A stretch of 64,000 nt of DNA, from the NCBI GenBank assembly GCA_022844135.1, contig JALHMG010000015.1, positions 1 through 64,000 on the forward strand, read 5' to 3'. Made by a program: the position numbers and the translations under genes. Positions within the stretch are counted from its first letter, which is position 1. Each line of letters opens with the position of its first letter. Below, in pieces: positions 40,706 through 48,993 of the stretch. The DNA is from Lysobacterales bacterium (lineage in GTDB: Bacteria; Pseudomonadota; Gammaproteobacteria; Xanthomonadales; SZUA-5). The notes below the pieces were generated by a model, which was given only the letters and a program-made list of their open reading frames with translations, did not search any database and was not told where the DNA came from.

Positions 40706-41050
40706 TCAAGGCGTCGCAGCTGGCTTGCTCTCCGCAGGTTTTGGCGCCGCCGTTTCAGCAGGTTTGCTGTCCACTTTGTTTTCCGCTGACTTGCTCTCAG
40801 CAGGCTTGCTATCCCCGCCGCTGTCGGCCGCCGACCCACTCTCGACAAGATTGCGTTTTTTGTCTTTGTCGCCCTTGAAATCGGTCTCGTACCAACCTCC
40901 CCCCTTCAAGCGAAACGACGCTGCAGTGACCGCCCGGCGCACGCCAGGCGCACCGCACTTCTCGCAAACATCGGGGTCGGGATCCGAAAGTCTTTGCAAA
41001 CGGTCAAAACTATGACCGCACGCATCGCACTCAAAGGCATAAATAGGCAT
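40706..41050 (-). CDS. FmdB-family zinc ribbon protein
   Basis: The 114-residue protein begins MPIYAFECDACGHSFDRLQR with two CxxC pairs (CDAC and CEKC) that bind zinc, the FmdB family N-terminus. Residues 40-55 (ASFRLKGGGWYETDFK) are also typical. The last 60 residues are low-complexity Ser/Ala/Lys/Pro (SKPAESKSAENK, KPAETAAPKPAESKPAA), probably disordered. FmdB-like proteins are regulatory or structural and poorly characterised. The ATG at 41050 is used. It lies 59 bp after ribE in the same direction and may be the last gene of the glyA-nrdR-rib cluster. Confidence 0.88.
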   Translation of the reverse strand: MPIYAFECDACGHSFDRLQRLSDPDPDVCEKCGAPGVRRAVTAASFRLKGGGWYETDFKGDKDKKRNLVESGSAADSGGDSKPAESKSAENKVDSKPAETAAPKPAESKPAATP

Positions 41051-41109
41051 CGACAAACTCCAGTAGCAACATCGCGACGCCGCGCGACGAGCCGGGCAAA
41101 TAGGGCGTA

Positions 41110-41691
41110 TCAGTCGCGATTCAAGAGCCTCGCCACGTAACGCGCGACGAGATCGATCTCGAGATTGATTGCGGCGCCGGCGCGCAACTCGCCGAAGGTC
41201 GTGTGCGCCAGTGTATGCGGAATCAAGGTCACGCCAAAACGATCGTCGCCGACCGAGTTAACGGTCAGGCTGACGCCGTTCACGGCAATCGAGCCCTTTA
41301 TCGCGACGAAGCGCGCCAGTTCAATTGGCAGCGAAAACGTCCACCGTTCATCATCAATGCTCAACACGCTGCCGGTGGCGTCGACATGTCCGGTCACCAG
41401 GTGTCCGCCGAGCAGGCTCGACGGTGTCAACGATGGTTCCAGGTTGACGCCGGCCCCAATGGACAGCGAGCCCAAGGCCGTTCTCGCCAGCGTCTCGCGC
41501 GATACATCGGCGGTAAAGCTGCCCGAAGCAGGATCGAGGGCGGTCAAGCAAACCCCGGATACGGCGATGCTGTCGCCCAGGGCGATGGGACCTAGTGCAC
41601 CAGCCGCGTAGCGAATGCCGATCCGCTGACCCATTTCCGTTGCCGCTAGCGAGTGCACGCGCCCGACGGCGCGGATCAAGCCTGTAAACAT
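41110..41691 (-). CDS. ribE: Riboflavin synthase, alpha subunit
   Basis: The 193-residue protein opens MFTGLIRAVGRVHSL, the invariant start of riboflavin synthase. It has the two lumazine-binding repeats: GDSIAVSGVCLTAL with GGHLVTGHVD, then GSIAVNGVSLTVN with PHTLAHTTF. It joins two dimethyl-ribityllumazine molecules to give riboflavin. It lies 7 bp after ribD. The usual next genes (ribBA, ribH) are not present, fmdB following instead. Confidence 0.96.
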   Translation of the reverse strand: MFTGLIRAVGRVHSLAATEMGQRIGIRYAAGALGPIALGDSIAVSGVCLTALDPASGSFTADVSRETLARTALGSLSIGAGVNLEPSLTPSSLLGGHLVTGHVDATGSVLSIDDERWTFSLPIELARFVAIKGSIAVNGVSLTVNSVGDDRFGVTLIPHTLAHTTFGELRAGAAINLEIDLVARYVARLLNRD

Positions 41692-41698
41692 CGATCTC

Positions 41699-42775
41699 TC
41701 ACGGTTGTCTTCGCAGAATAGCGCGCAAATCCGCGCCTACGGGCTCAATCGAATGCCACTGCCATTCGCAAACAGACAGGGATTCGGGCGCCGAAATCAC
41801 AAACGCCGGCAGCGAGCGATGGCCCAGAATACGTGGCGCGAAGTAGAGCACGATCTCATCGACCAGTCCGCTTTCGAGCAAAGCGCCGGAGAATGTGGCG
41901 CCCGCCTCGACCCAGATCTCGTTCATTCCGCGCTGGCCGAGCGCAAACATCAAGCGCGCCAACTGCTCGGAACTGTGCGCGTCGGCCAGCGCCATGTGCT
42001 CGACACGCTGATCGAACTCCGGATGGGTCGAATGCGCCAACGTCGCGTGAATCACGGGCCCGGGTTCGCTGAGCAGCGCTGAGCCCGCCGGCAGTCGTCC
42101 ATGACGGTCGACGATCACGCGCGCGACGGCGCGCATCGGCGGCGACTCTGGCAAGCGCACCGTGAGTTTGGGATCGTCGGTAAGCACAGTACCAATGCCC
42201 GTAACGATCGCACTCGATCGCGCGCGCCAGCGGTGCACGTCCAGTCGCGCGGGCGTGCTGGTGATCCATTGGCTGCGTCCATCTGGCAGCGCGATTCGAC
42301 CGTCGGCCGATTGCGCCAGCTTGACCCGAACGTATGGTCGGTGACGCAGGATTCTGGAGAAGAACCCCAGGTTCAACTCGCGTGCTTCATCGCTGCAGAC
42401 GCCTGTTTCGACCTCGATCCCCGCGCTGCGCAGTCCCGCGATACCACGTCCGTCTACGGCGGGAAACGGGTCTTCGTTGGCGATCACCACACGTTTGATT
42501 CCCGCGGCAACCAGCGCATCCGCGCACGGGGGCGTGCGCCCATGGTGCGCACAAGGTTCCAAAGTGACATACGCTGTGGCGCCGCGCGCACGCTCGGCGG
42601 CGGCACGTAGCGCAAATACTTCCGCATGCGGCCCGCCGGTCCACTGATGCCAACCTTCGCCGACGTTGTCGCCATCGTTCACGATGACGCAACCGACGCG
42701 CGGATTCGGATCGGTCGTGTACATGCCGCGCTCGGCGAGCGCAATCGCAGTCCGCATCCAATCCTGATCGTTCAT
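41699..42775 (-). CDS. ribD: Bifunctional deaminase/reductase of riboflavin synthesis
   Basis: This protein of 358 residues has an N-terminal deaminase domain (GGPHAEVFALRAA and LEPCAHHGRTPPCADAL, the zinc His-Ala-Glu and two Cys) and a C-terminal reductase domain (RPYVRVKLAQSADGRIAL, VTGIGTVLTDDP, EAGATFSGALL). It catalyses the second and third steps of riboflavin formation. The gene overlaps the GNAT gene by 4 bp and is followed by ribE. Confidence 0.96.
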   Translation of the reverse strand: MNDQDWMRTAIALAERGMYTTDPNPRVGCVIVNDGDNVGEGWHQWTGGPHAEVFALRAAAERARGATAYVTLEPCAHHGRTPPCADALVAAGIKRVVIANEDPFPAVDGRGIAGLRSAGIEVETGVCSDEARELNLGFFSRILRHRPYVRVKLAQSADGRIALPDGRSQWITSTPARLDVHRWRARSSAIVTGIGTVLTDDPKLTVRLPESPPMRAVARVIVDRHGRLPAGSALLSEPGPVIHATLAHSTHPEFDQRVEHMALADAHSSEQLARLMFALGQRGMNEIWVEAGATFSGALLESGLVDEIVLYFAPRILGHRSLPAFVISAPESLSVCEWQWHSIEPVGADLRAILRRQP

Positions 42776-43236
42776 AGCGGCTTGACCATGATGGTGACAG
42801 CGGCATGCGGCAAGGCTCGGCGCTCAAGCTGTTGCCAGCCGAGGCTTTCGTACAGCCTGCCGCTGCCGTCGGTGAAGAGATACAGCTTTTCGAAACGGCA
42901 CAGCCGGGCATGTTCGATAACGGCTTCAACCAGGCGTCGGCCCAGCCCACGCCCACGCCACGCCGGTTGCACGATCACGCTCGCGAGCCACGGGCCGTAC
43001 TCGATGAGCTCTGGCGCATCCTCGGCAATCAGGCTTGCGGATCCCAGCAACTCGTTGTTATCGGAGAGCGCTACGAATGTGGCGGGAAACCCGCCATCCA
43101 GATGTGTTTGCAGCTCGCGACGCGCATCGTCCAGGGACCACGGCGCCATCAGGTCGCCCCATTCGCTGTGATGCCAACGCGCCAACCGCTCGACGTGTTC
43201 AGGCACGTTATTGAGCGTATCGATGCGCACGCTCAC
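42772..43236 (-). CDS. GNAT family N-acetyltransferase
   Basis: The 154-residue product starts at the GTG at 43236, sharing GTGA with the nrdR stop. WLASVIVQPAWRGRGLGRRLVEAV is GNAT motif A with the RGRGLG acetyl-CoA loop, and FTDGSGRLYESLGWQ is the closing part. The substrate is unknown. Its tight place between nrdR and ribD, with 4-bp overlaps on both sides, is unusual, since these two are normally adjacent. Confidence 0.88.
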   Translation of the reverse strand: MSVRIDTLNNVPEHVERLARWHHSEWGDLMAPWSLDDARRELQTHLDGGFPATFVALSDNNELLGSASLIAEDAPELIEYGPWLASVIVQPAWRGRGLGRRLVEAVIEHARLCRFEKLYLFTDGSGRLYESLGWQQLERRALPHAAVTIMVKPL

Positions 43237-43742
43237 TTTTTGACCGGCGCATCGCTCAGAAGAGGGAGTTGTTGCGTGCTCAATCCCGGCAGCTCTTTTT
43301 CCAGCTTCTCGACTTCCTCGCGAAATGCCTGCACGTCTTCGAAACGGCGATACACCGAAGCGAAGCGAACGTAGGCAACCTGATCGATGCGCTTGAGTTC
43401 TTCCATGACCCATTCGCCCATTTTCCCCGCGGGCACTTCGCGCTCGCCGCAGGTGCGCAGATTGCGCATGACGACATCAATGACGTGATCGATGTCGACG
43501 ATAGACACCGGGCGCTTTTCAAATGCACGCGCCAGACCGCCGCGCAGTTTCTGCTCGCTGAAAGCTTCGCGGCGACCATCGCGCTTGACGATCGACGGCA
43601 TCTTGATTTCCGCCGTCTCGTAAGTGGAAAAGCGCCCATTGCAACTCGGGCATTCGCGTCGCCGGCGAATTTGCATGCCGTCCTCAGTGACGCGCGAATC
43701 AACGACGCGGGTGTCGTCGTGGCTGCAGAAAGGGCATCTCAT
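43233..43742 (-). CDS. nrdR: Transcriptional repressor of ribonucleotide reductase genes
   Basis: The 169-residue NrdR has a zinc ribbon (MRCPFCSHDDTRVVDSR and RRRECPSCNGRFSTYE) and an ATP-cone domain from about residue 49 (PSIVKRDGRREAFSEQKL). It senses ATP/dATP and binds NrdR boxes ahead of nrd genes, none of which is in this window. The C-terminus extends about 15 residues past the common length (EKELPGLSTQQLPLL). It lies downstream of glyA, a common gammaproteobacterial order. Confidence 0.96.
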   Translation of the reverse strand: MRCPFCSHDDTRVVDSRVTEDGMQIRRRRECPSCNGRFSTYETAEIKMPSIVKRDGRREAFSEQKLRGGLARAFEKRPVSIVDIDHVIDVVMRNLRTCGEREVPAGKMGEWVMEELKRIDQVAYVRFASVYRRFEDVQAFREEVEKLEKELPGLSTQQLPLLSDAPVKK

Positions 43743-43907
43743 GGGCGCACGGGGACTTGAGCGCGCCCCCGTAGGCGCTGCCTGAAGAAAAAGCGGGGGC
43801 ACGGGGTGCGGGATATGCGACAGCACGACATGGCGCCGCAGGCGCAGCGGCCGTCTAGCGCCCCGTGCTCAGTCCTCCGTACCCCGCTTCGCATTTTCAT
43901 CGGTCGC

Positions 43908-45164
43908 CTACCCGCGCGCGTATACCGGTAAACGGCGACACTGTGCCGTCACCGCCTCGCGCACGCGGGCGATGACGCTGGCGTCGGTCGGTGCTGCGAG
44001 CACGTCCGCAATCCAGCCCGCCAGATCGCGCGCGTCGCTTTCGAGGTATCCACGGGTGGTAATCGCTGGGGTGCCGATGCGCAGACCGCTGGTCACGAAC
44101 GGCGAGCGCGGATCGCCCGGCACGGCGTTCTTGTTGACGGTGATGTGCGCCGCACCGAGTGCCGCTTCGGCGTCCTTACCGGTCAGCTCCTGGCCGATCA
44201 GGCTCAACAAGAACAGGTGGTTTTGCGTGCCGCCAGAGACGATCTTGTAGCCCCGGGCAACCAAGGTATCGGCCATCGCCTGGGCGTTCTTGATCACTTG
44301 CGCTTGATAGGCCTTGAATTCCGGCTGCAAGGCTTCCAAAAAGGCCACTGCCTTGGCCGCGATGACGTGCATCAACGGCCCGCCCTGGGTGCCGGGAAAG
44401 ACCATCGACTGCAGCTTTTTTTCGATCTCGGGATTGGCCTTCGCCAGGATGATGCCGCCGCGCGGTCCGCGCAGTGTTTTGTGTGTGGTACTGGTAACCA
44501 CATCGGCGAACGGCATCGGGCTTGGATACACGCCAGCGGCGACGAGACCCGCAACGTGCGCCATGTCGACGACGAAGTACGCGCCCACGTCTTTGGCGAT
44601 CTGCGCCATGCGCGCCCAATCCATAACTTGAGAGTAAGCGGAGAACCCGCCGATCAGCATCTTCGGTTTGTGCTCATGCGCGAGGCGCTCCATATCGGCG
44701 TAATCGATCAGTTCAGTCGCCGGATCGAGGCCGTATTGCACGGCGTTGAACAACTTGCCGGAGAAATTTACCTTTGCGCCGTGCGTCAGATGGCCGCCAT
44801 GCGCCAGGCTCATGCCGAGTATCGTATCGCCCGGTTGCAGCAGCGCCAGGAACACGGCGGCATTGGCTTGCGAACCGGAGTGCGGTTGCACGTTGGCATA
44901 GTCGGCGCCGAACAGCGCCTTGGCGCGATCGATGGCGAGCTGCTCAGCAACATCCACATGTTCGCACCCGCCGTAATAGCGCTTGCCCGGATAGCCTTCT
45001 GCGTATTTGTTGGTCAGCAACGAACCTTGCGCGGCCATCACGCGTTCGCTTGCGTAGTTCTCTGAGGCGATCAATTCGACATGATCCTCCTGTCGAACAG
45101 CTTCAGCGGCTATGGCGGCAGCCAGTTCGGGGTCGAATTCGGCAAGGGTCGATTGAGTGGTCAT
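43908..45164 (-). CDS. glyA: Serine hydroxymethyltransferase
   Basis: The 418-residue PLP enzyme interconverts serine and glycine with tetrahydrofolate. The PLP lysine is in [35 protein letters not shown] and [12 protein letters not shown] are family hallmarks. Length and motif order are normal. The start is the ATG at 45164. A REP-like double hairpin (45214-45281) separates it from the divergent exported-protein/ABC operon. Confidence 0.97.
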   Translation of the reverse strand: MTTQSTLAEFDPELAAAIAAEAVRQEDHVELIASENYASERVMAAQGSLLTNKYAEGYPGKRYYGGCEHVDVAEQLAIDRAKALFGADYANVQPHSGSQANAAVFLALLQPGDTILGMSLAHGGHLTHGAKVNFSGKLFNAVQYGLDPATELIDYADMERLAHEHKPKMLIGGFSAYSQVMDWARMAQIAKDVGAYFVVDMAHVAGLVAAGVYPSPMPFADVVTSTTHKTLRGPRGGIILAKANPEIEKKLQSMVFPGTQGGPLMHVIAAKAVAFLEALQPEFKAYQAQVIKNAQAMADTLVARGYKIVSGGTQNHLFLLSLIGQELTGKDAEAALGAAHITVNKNAVPGDPRSPFVTSGLRIGTPAITTRGYLESDARDLAGWIADVLAAPTDASVIARVREAVTAQCRRLPVYARG

Positions 45165-45213
45165 GGGATCAAGGTCGCGCCAACGAAGAATCGGGAGCAT
45201 AGGGCTTTTTCTG

Positions 45214-45281
45214 CTACGCGGACCCATGGTCCGCATGTTGGGTCTTGCAGACCGCCGGACGCGGACCGCAGGTCCGCGTAG
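45214..45281. repeat. REP/BIME-like pair of hairpins
   Basis: Two near-identical hairpins, GCGGACC-CAT-GGTCCGC (45218-45234) and GCGGACC-GCA-GGTCCGC (45261-45277), sit 26 bp apart. The outer ends CTAC (45214) and GTAG (45278) extend an inverted repeat CTACGCGGACC/GGTCCGCGTAG across the element. This arrangement is typical of mosaic REP elements mobilised by REP-associated transposases. Confidence 0.75.
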
Positions 45282-45364
45282 CTAAGTGCGCTTCTGGATT
45301 CAGACCGTAGTCGGTACTGCGCAAATGACCCAACCATGACTTCCTGCCTGTAGCGCTCCGCGCA

Positions 45365-45392
45365 TTGGTGTTTTAGTCTACTAACACACCAA
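45365..45392. promoter_or_regulatory. 28-bp operator palindrome of the YtrA/GntR operon
   Basis: Left arm TTGGTGTTTTAGT and right arm ACTAACACACCAA flank a central CT; 12 of 13 positions are symmetric. It lies 22 bp before the ATG of the first gene and just upstream of its GGAGGA ribosome site. A long, near-perfect palindrome there fits autoregulation by the GntR-type repressor encoded second in the operon. Confidence 0.75.
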
Positions 45393-45414
45393 CGCATCAA
45401 CGTCGGAGGACGAC

Positions 45415-45729
45415 ATGAGCAAGCGAGTCCACATCTACCTGATCCTGACCGCAATGATCGGTTTGTGCTTTGCCAGCGCGGCGCGTCAAGCGCAGGAGAG
45501 CAACGGGCCGACATCGCTGACGGGCGTACCCGAGCGTATTGCTTCGATCCTGTTCGATACGCGGTCATCAGCGATTCCTGCCGATTTGCCGGTCTTCGAG
45601 TTACCGGCCGTGGTTGCCAGGCCAACACGCGAGGAGCGCATCGCCGCCTTTGCGGTGAAGAATCCCGGCGGCGACAACGAGCTGGATATGCCGTTTTTTT
45701 CGTTTGGTGGCACCGCGAGCGCGGAGTGA
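45415..45729 (+). CDS. Small exported or membrane-anchored protein leading a GntR/ABC operon
   Basis: The 104-residue product starts MSKRVHIYLILTAMIGLCFA, a signal peptide or anchor, after a GGAGGA site. The mature part is short and without recognised domain; it contains FELPAVVARPTREERIAAF and ends DMPFFSFGGTASAE. It lies 7 bp before the GntR gene and directly after the operator palindrome, so it is co-expressed with the transporter. It could be a sensor, a substrate-binding accessory or a secreted peptide precursor; nothing in the sequence decides. Confidence 0.65.
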   Translation: MSKRVHIYLILTAMIGLCFASAARQAQESNGPTSLTGVPERIASILFDTRSSAIPADLPVFELPAVVARPTREERIAAFAVKNPGGDNELDMPFFSFGGTASAE

Positions 45730-45736
45730 TACGGGC

Positions 45737-46093
45737 ATGAGCGTCGCCTGGAACGAAACCACACCGATTTATCGCCAGCTGCGGGATCGGATCGTGGCAA
45801 TGATTTTGGATGGAGAACTCAAAGAGGGGGACGCTGTGCCATCGGTGCGGCAGGTCGCTGTGGACTATCAAATCAATCCATTGACGGTATCTAAGGCTTA
45901 TCAGGATCTTGCCGACGAGGCGCTGCTCGACAAACGACGCGGCCTCGGACTTTTCGTCGGATCCGGAGCGAGAGAAAAGCTGCTGGAGCTCGAACGCGAG
46001 CGCTTTCTCAAGGAGGAATGGCCAACCCTGCGCGCGCGTTTGACACGCCTGGGTTTCGATCTCAACACGCTGCTGGCGGAGACACGTCAATGA
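45737..46093 (+). CDS. GntR family regulator, YtrA subfamily
   Basis: The 118-residue protein has a winged HTH (PIYRQLRDRIVAMILDGELK, VPSVRQVAVDYQINPLTVSK) and only a short C-terminal extension of about 45 residues. That is the YtrA subfamily, usually encoded with ABC transporters. It should bind the 28-bp palindrome at 45365. The stop TGA overlaps the ATG of the ATPase gene (ATGA). The start at 45737 opens directly with the conserved domain. Confidence 0.93.
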   Translation: MSVAWNETTPIYRQLRDRIVAMILDGELKEGDAVPSVRQVAVDYQINPLTVSKAYQDLADEALLDKRRGLGLFVGSGAREKLLELERERFLKEEWPTLRARLTRLGFDLNTLLAETRQ

Positions 46094-46944
46094 GCGCCGT
46101 GATCACCGCGCGGAATCTAAGCAAACGCTTCAAACAAAAAGCGGCCCTGGACAACTGCAGTTTCAGTGTCGAGCAGGGCCGCATTGTGGGATTGATCGGA
46201 CCGAACGGCGCCGGCAAGACCACGGCGCTGAAAGCCATTCTTGGCTTGACACCCTACGAGGGCGAGCTGACTGTGCTTGGCCATCATCCGTTCAAGGACC
46301 GCTCGGCGCTGATGCAGGATGTGTCGTTCATCGCCGATGTGGCGATCCTGCCGCGCTGGATTCGCGTGTCCGAGGCCATCAAGTACGTCGAAGGAGTGCA
46401 TCCGCGTTTCGTGCGTGCCAAGTGCGAGCGTTTCTTGAGCGCTACCGAAGTCAAGCCAGGAATGCGTGTTCGCGAGTTGTCGAAAGGCATGATCGCGCAA
46501 TTGCATCTGGCGCTGGTGATGGCCATCGATGCGCGCCTGCTCATTCTGGATGAGCCCACGCTGGGCCTGGACATTCTTTATCGACGCCGCTTTTACGAGC
46601 AGTTGCTGAACGACTACTTCGATGAGTCGAGAACCATACTGGTCACCACTCACCAGGTCGAAGAGATCGAGCACATTCTGACCGATCTGCTGTTCATCAA
46701 GAGCGGCAAGATCGCGCTGGCCGCTTCGATGGAGGAAGTGGCAGAGCGTTACTGCCAGGTGCTGGTTGGCAACGATCGACTGGAAGCGGCCCGAGAACTG
46801 CGGCCGATCTCCGAGCGCAAGTTGCTCGGCAAGACTGCGCTTTTGTTCGATGGTGTCACGCCCTCACAGGCGCGCGAGTACGGCGAAGTGCATCAAGTAG
46901 GTGTTGCGGATTTGTTCGTTGCGGTGATGGGAGGTACAGCGTGA
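46090..46944 (+). CDS. ABC transporter ATP-binding protein
   Basis: The 284-residue ATPase has Walker A LIGPNGAGKTTALKAI, a signature region RELSKGMIAQLHLALVM in which the canonical LSGGQ is replaced by LSKGM, Walker B RLLILDEPTLGLD and the switch His in LVTTHQVEE. LSKGM is common in YtrB-like export ATPases. It works with the permease encoded next, sharing GTGA. The substrate may be a peptide antibiotic or lipid, as for YtrA-linked systems; this is family knowledge, not shown here. Confidence 0.92.
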   Translation: MSAVITARNLSKRFKQKAALDNCSFSVEQGRIVGLIGPNGAGKTTALKAILGLTPYEGELTVLGHHPFKDRSALMQDVSFIADVAILPRWIRVSEAIKYVEGVHPRFVRAKCERFLSATEVKPGMRVRELSKGMIAQLHLALVMAIDARLLILDEPTLGLDILYRRRFYEQLLNDYFDESRTILVTTHQVEEIEHILTDLLFIKSGKIALAASMEEVAERYCQVLVGNDRLEAARELRPISERKLLGKTALLFDGVTPSQAREYGEVHQVGVADLFVAVMGGTA

Positions 46945-47903
46945 GCGCGCGTTTTCTAACCTTGGTGCAACGCGAGATTTGGGAACACCGCGGCGGCTTG
47001 ATCTATACGCCATTCATCGTTGGCGCAGTGATGATCGGCTTGTTTTTGCTCACTGGCGGCAGCACGTTCTATTGGAAATCGACCATCGACGGCTCGGGCA
47101 ATATGGCCGAAGGCGCGCTCAAGATGGCCGAGACTCAGTTGAACCCTGCGCAGATGCAACTGATTGCACAGGCGGCGCTATGGAGCACTGCGCTGGTGTG
47201 GCAGATGGTGATGTTCATCGTGGTGTTCTTTTATTGCCTGGGCTCCCTCTACGACGATCGCCGCGATCGCTCCGTATTGTTCTGGAAGTCGATGCCGGTT
47301 TCGGACCTGGAAACGGTACTCAGCAAGGTGGCGACAGCTGTCGTTGTCGCGCCGCTGGCGATGCTCGCCGGCGTAATTGTGGGGCAGATCGTGCTGATTC
47401 TGCTGGGCGGAATTCTCGTTGCGATGCATGGTGGCAACCCCTGGAAGCTGGTCTGGTCGCACCTCAACCCCTTCGTTATCTGGGCTCAGTTCGCGATTGT
47501 GCAGGGCGTGCAGGCGCTGTATCTGCTGCCATTGTTTGGCTGGTTGATGCTGGCCAGCGCCTTTGCTCGTGGTCGGCCGTTCCTTTGGGCTGTGTTGCCG
47601 CCTGTCATGCTGTCCATTGCGGAAAGTTGGTTGCGCTTTACAACCGATTTCGCCTTCAGCAAGGTGATTTGGGAGTTCATTGTGCGGCGCTTCGCGGCAG
47701 GCTTCGCGCCGGTATCGATCAACGCCGACTTTGGCGATACCAACGTCAATGCGGGTCTCTCAGGCACGAAGTACGCCGCGAATTTCGACGATGTGCTGGC
47801 ACGCGTGGCGAGCCTGGATTTATGGGTGGGCGTGGCGATCGGTATTGCGTTCCTGGCAGGCGCCATCTACCTGCGGCGCTATCGGGACGACTCGACGAGT
47901 TGA
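46941..47903 (+). CDS. ABC transporter permease
   Basis: The 320-residue membrane protein starts at a GTG (MSARFLTLVQREIWEHRGGL) and has about six helices: around residues 22-40, 75-95, 125-155, 185-205, 210-230 and 290-310. A periplasmic loop lies between the first two, and FYWKSMPVSDLETVLSK-like sequence (VLFWKSMPVSDLE) is the cytoplasmic coupling region usual in ABC-2 type permeases. It is the last gene of the GntR operon. A hairpin at 48018 ends the unit. Confidence 0.88.
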   Translation: MSARFLTLVQREIWEHRGGLIYTPFIVGAVMIGLFLLTGGSTFYWKSTIDGSGNMAEGALKMAETQLNPAQMQLIAQAALWSTALVWQMVMFIVVFFYCLGSLYDDRRDRSVLFWKSMPVSDLETVLSKVATAVVVAPLAMLAGVIVGQIVLILLGGILVAMHGGNPWKLVWSHLNPFVIWAQFAIVQGVQALYLLPLFGWLMLASAFARGRPFLWAVLPPVMLSIAESWLRFTTDFAFSKVIWEFIVRRFAAGFAPVSINADFGDTNVNAGLSGTKYAANFDDVLARVASLDLWVGVAIGIAFLAGAIYLRRYRDDSTS

Positions 47904-48017
47904 GCTCAGATCCGATGCCGATCGTCTTTCCCGTGAACCGGAGTAAAGTCGCTTTGCATCTTCAAGTTTGAAGACTCGCAGGCTGTTGATAAACCGGACT
48001 TGCGCCTGACTCGCTAC

Positions 48018-48048
48018 TTGAGAAACGCACAGGAAGTGCGTTTCTCAA
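48018..48048. terminator. Hairpin between convergent permease and rsmE genes
   Basis: TTGAGAAACGCAC (48018-48030) and GTGCGTTTCTCAA (48036-48048) form a perfect 13-bp stem with an AGGAA loop. Each strand ends the stem with a few T or A, so it can act for both converging genes. Confidence 0.65.
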
Positions 48049-48124
48049 CATCGTGCAAGAAGCGCTGGATCTCCGTGCGGGAATGACGCGAAAGGCATCG
48101 GCAGGGCTTGCCGGCGAGGCGAAG

Positions 48125-48838
48125 TCATAGATCCCCAAACTTCGATTGCAACGCTGCAATCGCAGCCAGCCCGGCGGTCTCCGTGCGCAGGATGCGCGGG
48201 CCCAGTCGCAGTGCAGTTGCGCCGCGGCCAACGGCCAGATCGACCTCGCGCTCTGTCAATCCACCCTCCGGTCCCACGATCAAGCTGACGCGCGTCATGG
48301 CGGACAGGGACTGCACACGACCTGTCGCTGCCGGGTCGAGCACCAATGCCTCGTCAGAAGCGAATTCCGCTATGGACACTGGCGCCGCAACCACAGGCAC
48401 CACACCGCGTCCCGACTGCTCGGCGGCGCTGATCGCCACTTGCTGCCAGTGTTCGATTCGCCGCGCCAGGCGTTCGCCGTCGAGCCGCACTTCTACGCGC
48501 TCAGTGTCGAGCGGAACGATGCGCGCAACGCCGAGTTCAGTCGCTTTCTGAATCACCAGGTCCATTTTTTCGCCGCGACAAATCCCCTGCCCCAAGGTAA
48601 TCGCCAACGGACTTTCGAGCGCGGCGTCGATGCGCTCGCCGATAACCGCCGTAGCGCCGGATTTCGTCAGTTTCGTCAATTGCGCCAGATGCTCATTACC
48701 GGCGCCGTCGAACAGCCTAATCGACTCGCCCACGCGCACACGCAGCACGGTCTGCAAGCGATGCGCGAGCGCGTCAGGCAACGCCGTTTCAGTACCGGCG
48801 GTTAATCGACTGGGCAAATAGCAGCGCCATAGTCGCAT
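48125..48838 (-). CDS. rsmE: 16S rRNA (uracil-1498 N3) methyltransferase
   Basis: The 237-residue SPOUT-family enzyme methylates U1498 of 16S rRNA. Visible are the N-terminal PUA-like part (HRLQTVLRVRVGESIRLFDG), KMDLVIQKATELGVARIVPL and the SAM knot SLIVGPEGGLTEREVDLA with LGPRILRTETAGLAAIAAL. Length and motifs are standard. Confidence 0.95.
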   Translation of the reverse strand: MRLWRCYLPSRLTAGTETALPDALAHRLQTVLRVRVGESIRLFDGAGNEHLAQLTKLTKSGATAVIGERIDAALESPLAITLGQGICRGEKMDLVIQKATELGVARIVPLDTERVEVRLDGERLARRIEHWQQVAISAAEQSGRGVVPVVAAPVSIAEFASDEALVLDPAATGRVQSLSAMTRVSLIVGPEGGLTEREVDLAVGRGATALRLGPRILRTETAGLAAIAALQSKFGDL

Positions 48839-48993
48839 AGCGCACTACTGGCCCGCGCACCGTTCAAGCGCAAATCGTTGGCGTAACCAGGACGCGCGCT
48901 CCTGCCCTTGCGTTCGATCCATCTCCAGGGCGCATGAAGCTTTGGATCGGATAGCGGATCTGCGGTTAATCACGCCCATGCCTCCAGCTCACC

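Noticed and set aside
39248-40789. 513-codon frame inside lnt in another frame
   Set aside because: The lnt frame has catalytic motifs and membrane helices; the other frame is a compositionally biased shadow.
40587-41015. 142-codon plus-strand frame opposite fmdB
   Set aside because: It is the complement of the low-complexity tail of the FmdB protein, which has clear zinc-binding pairs.
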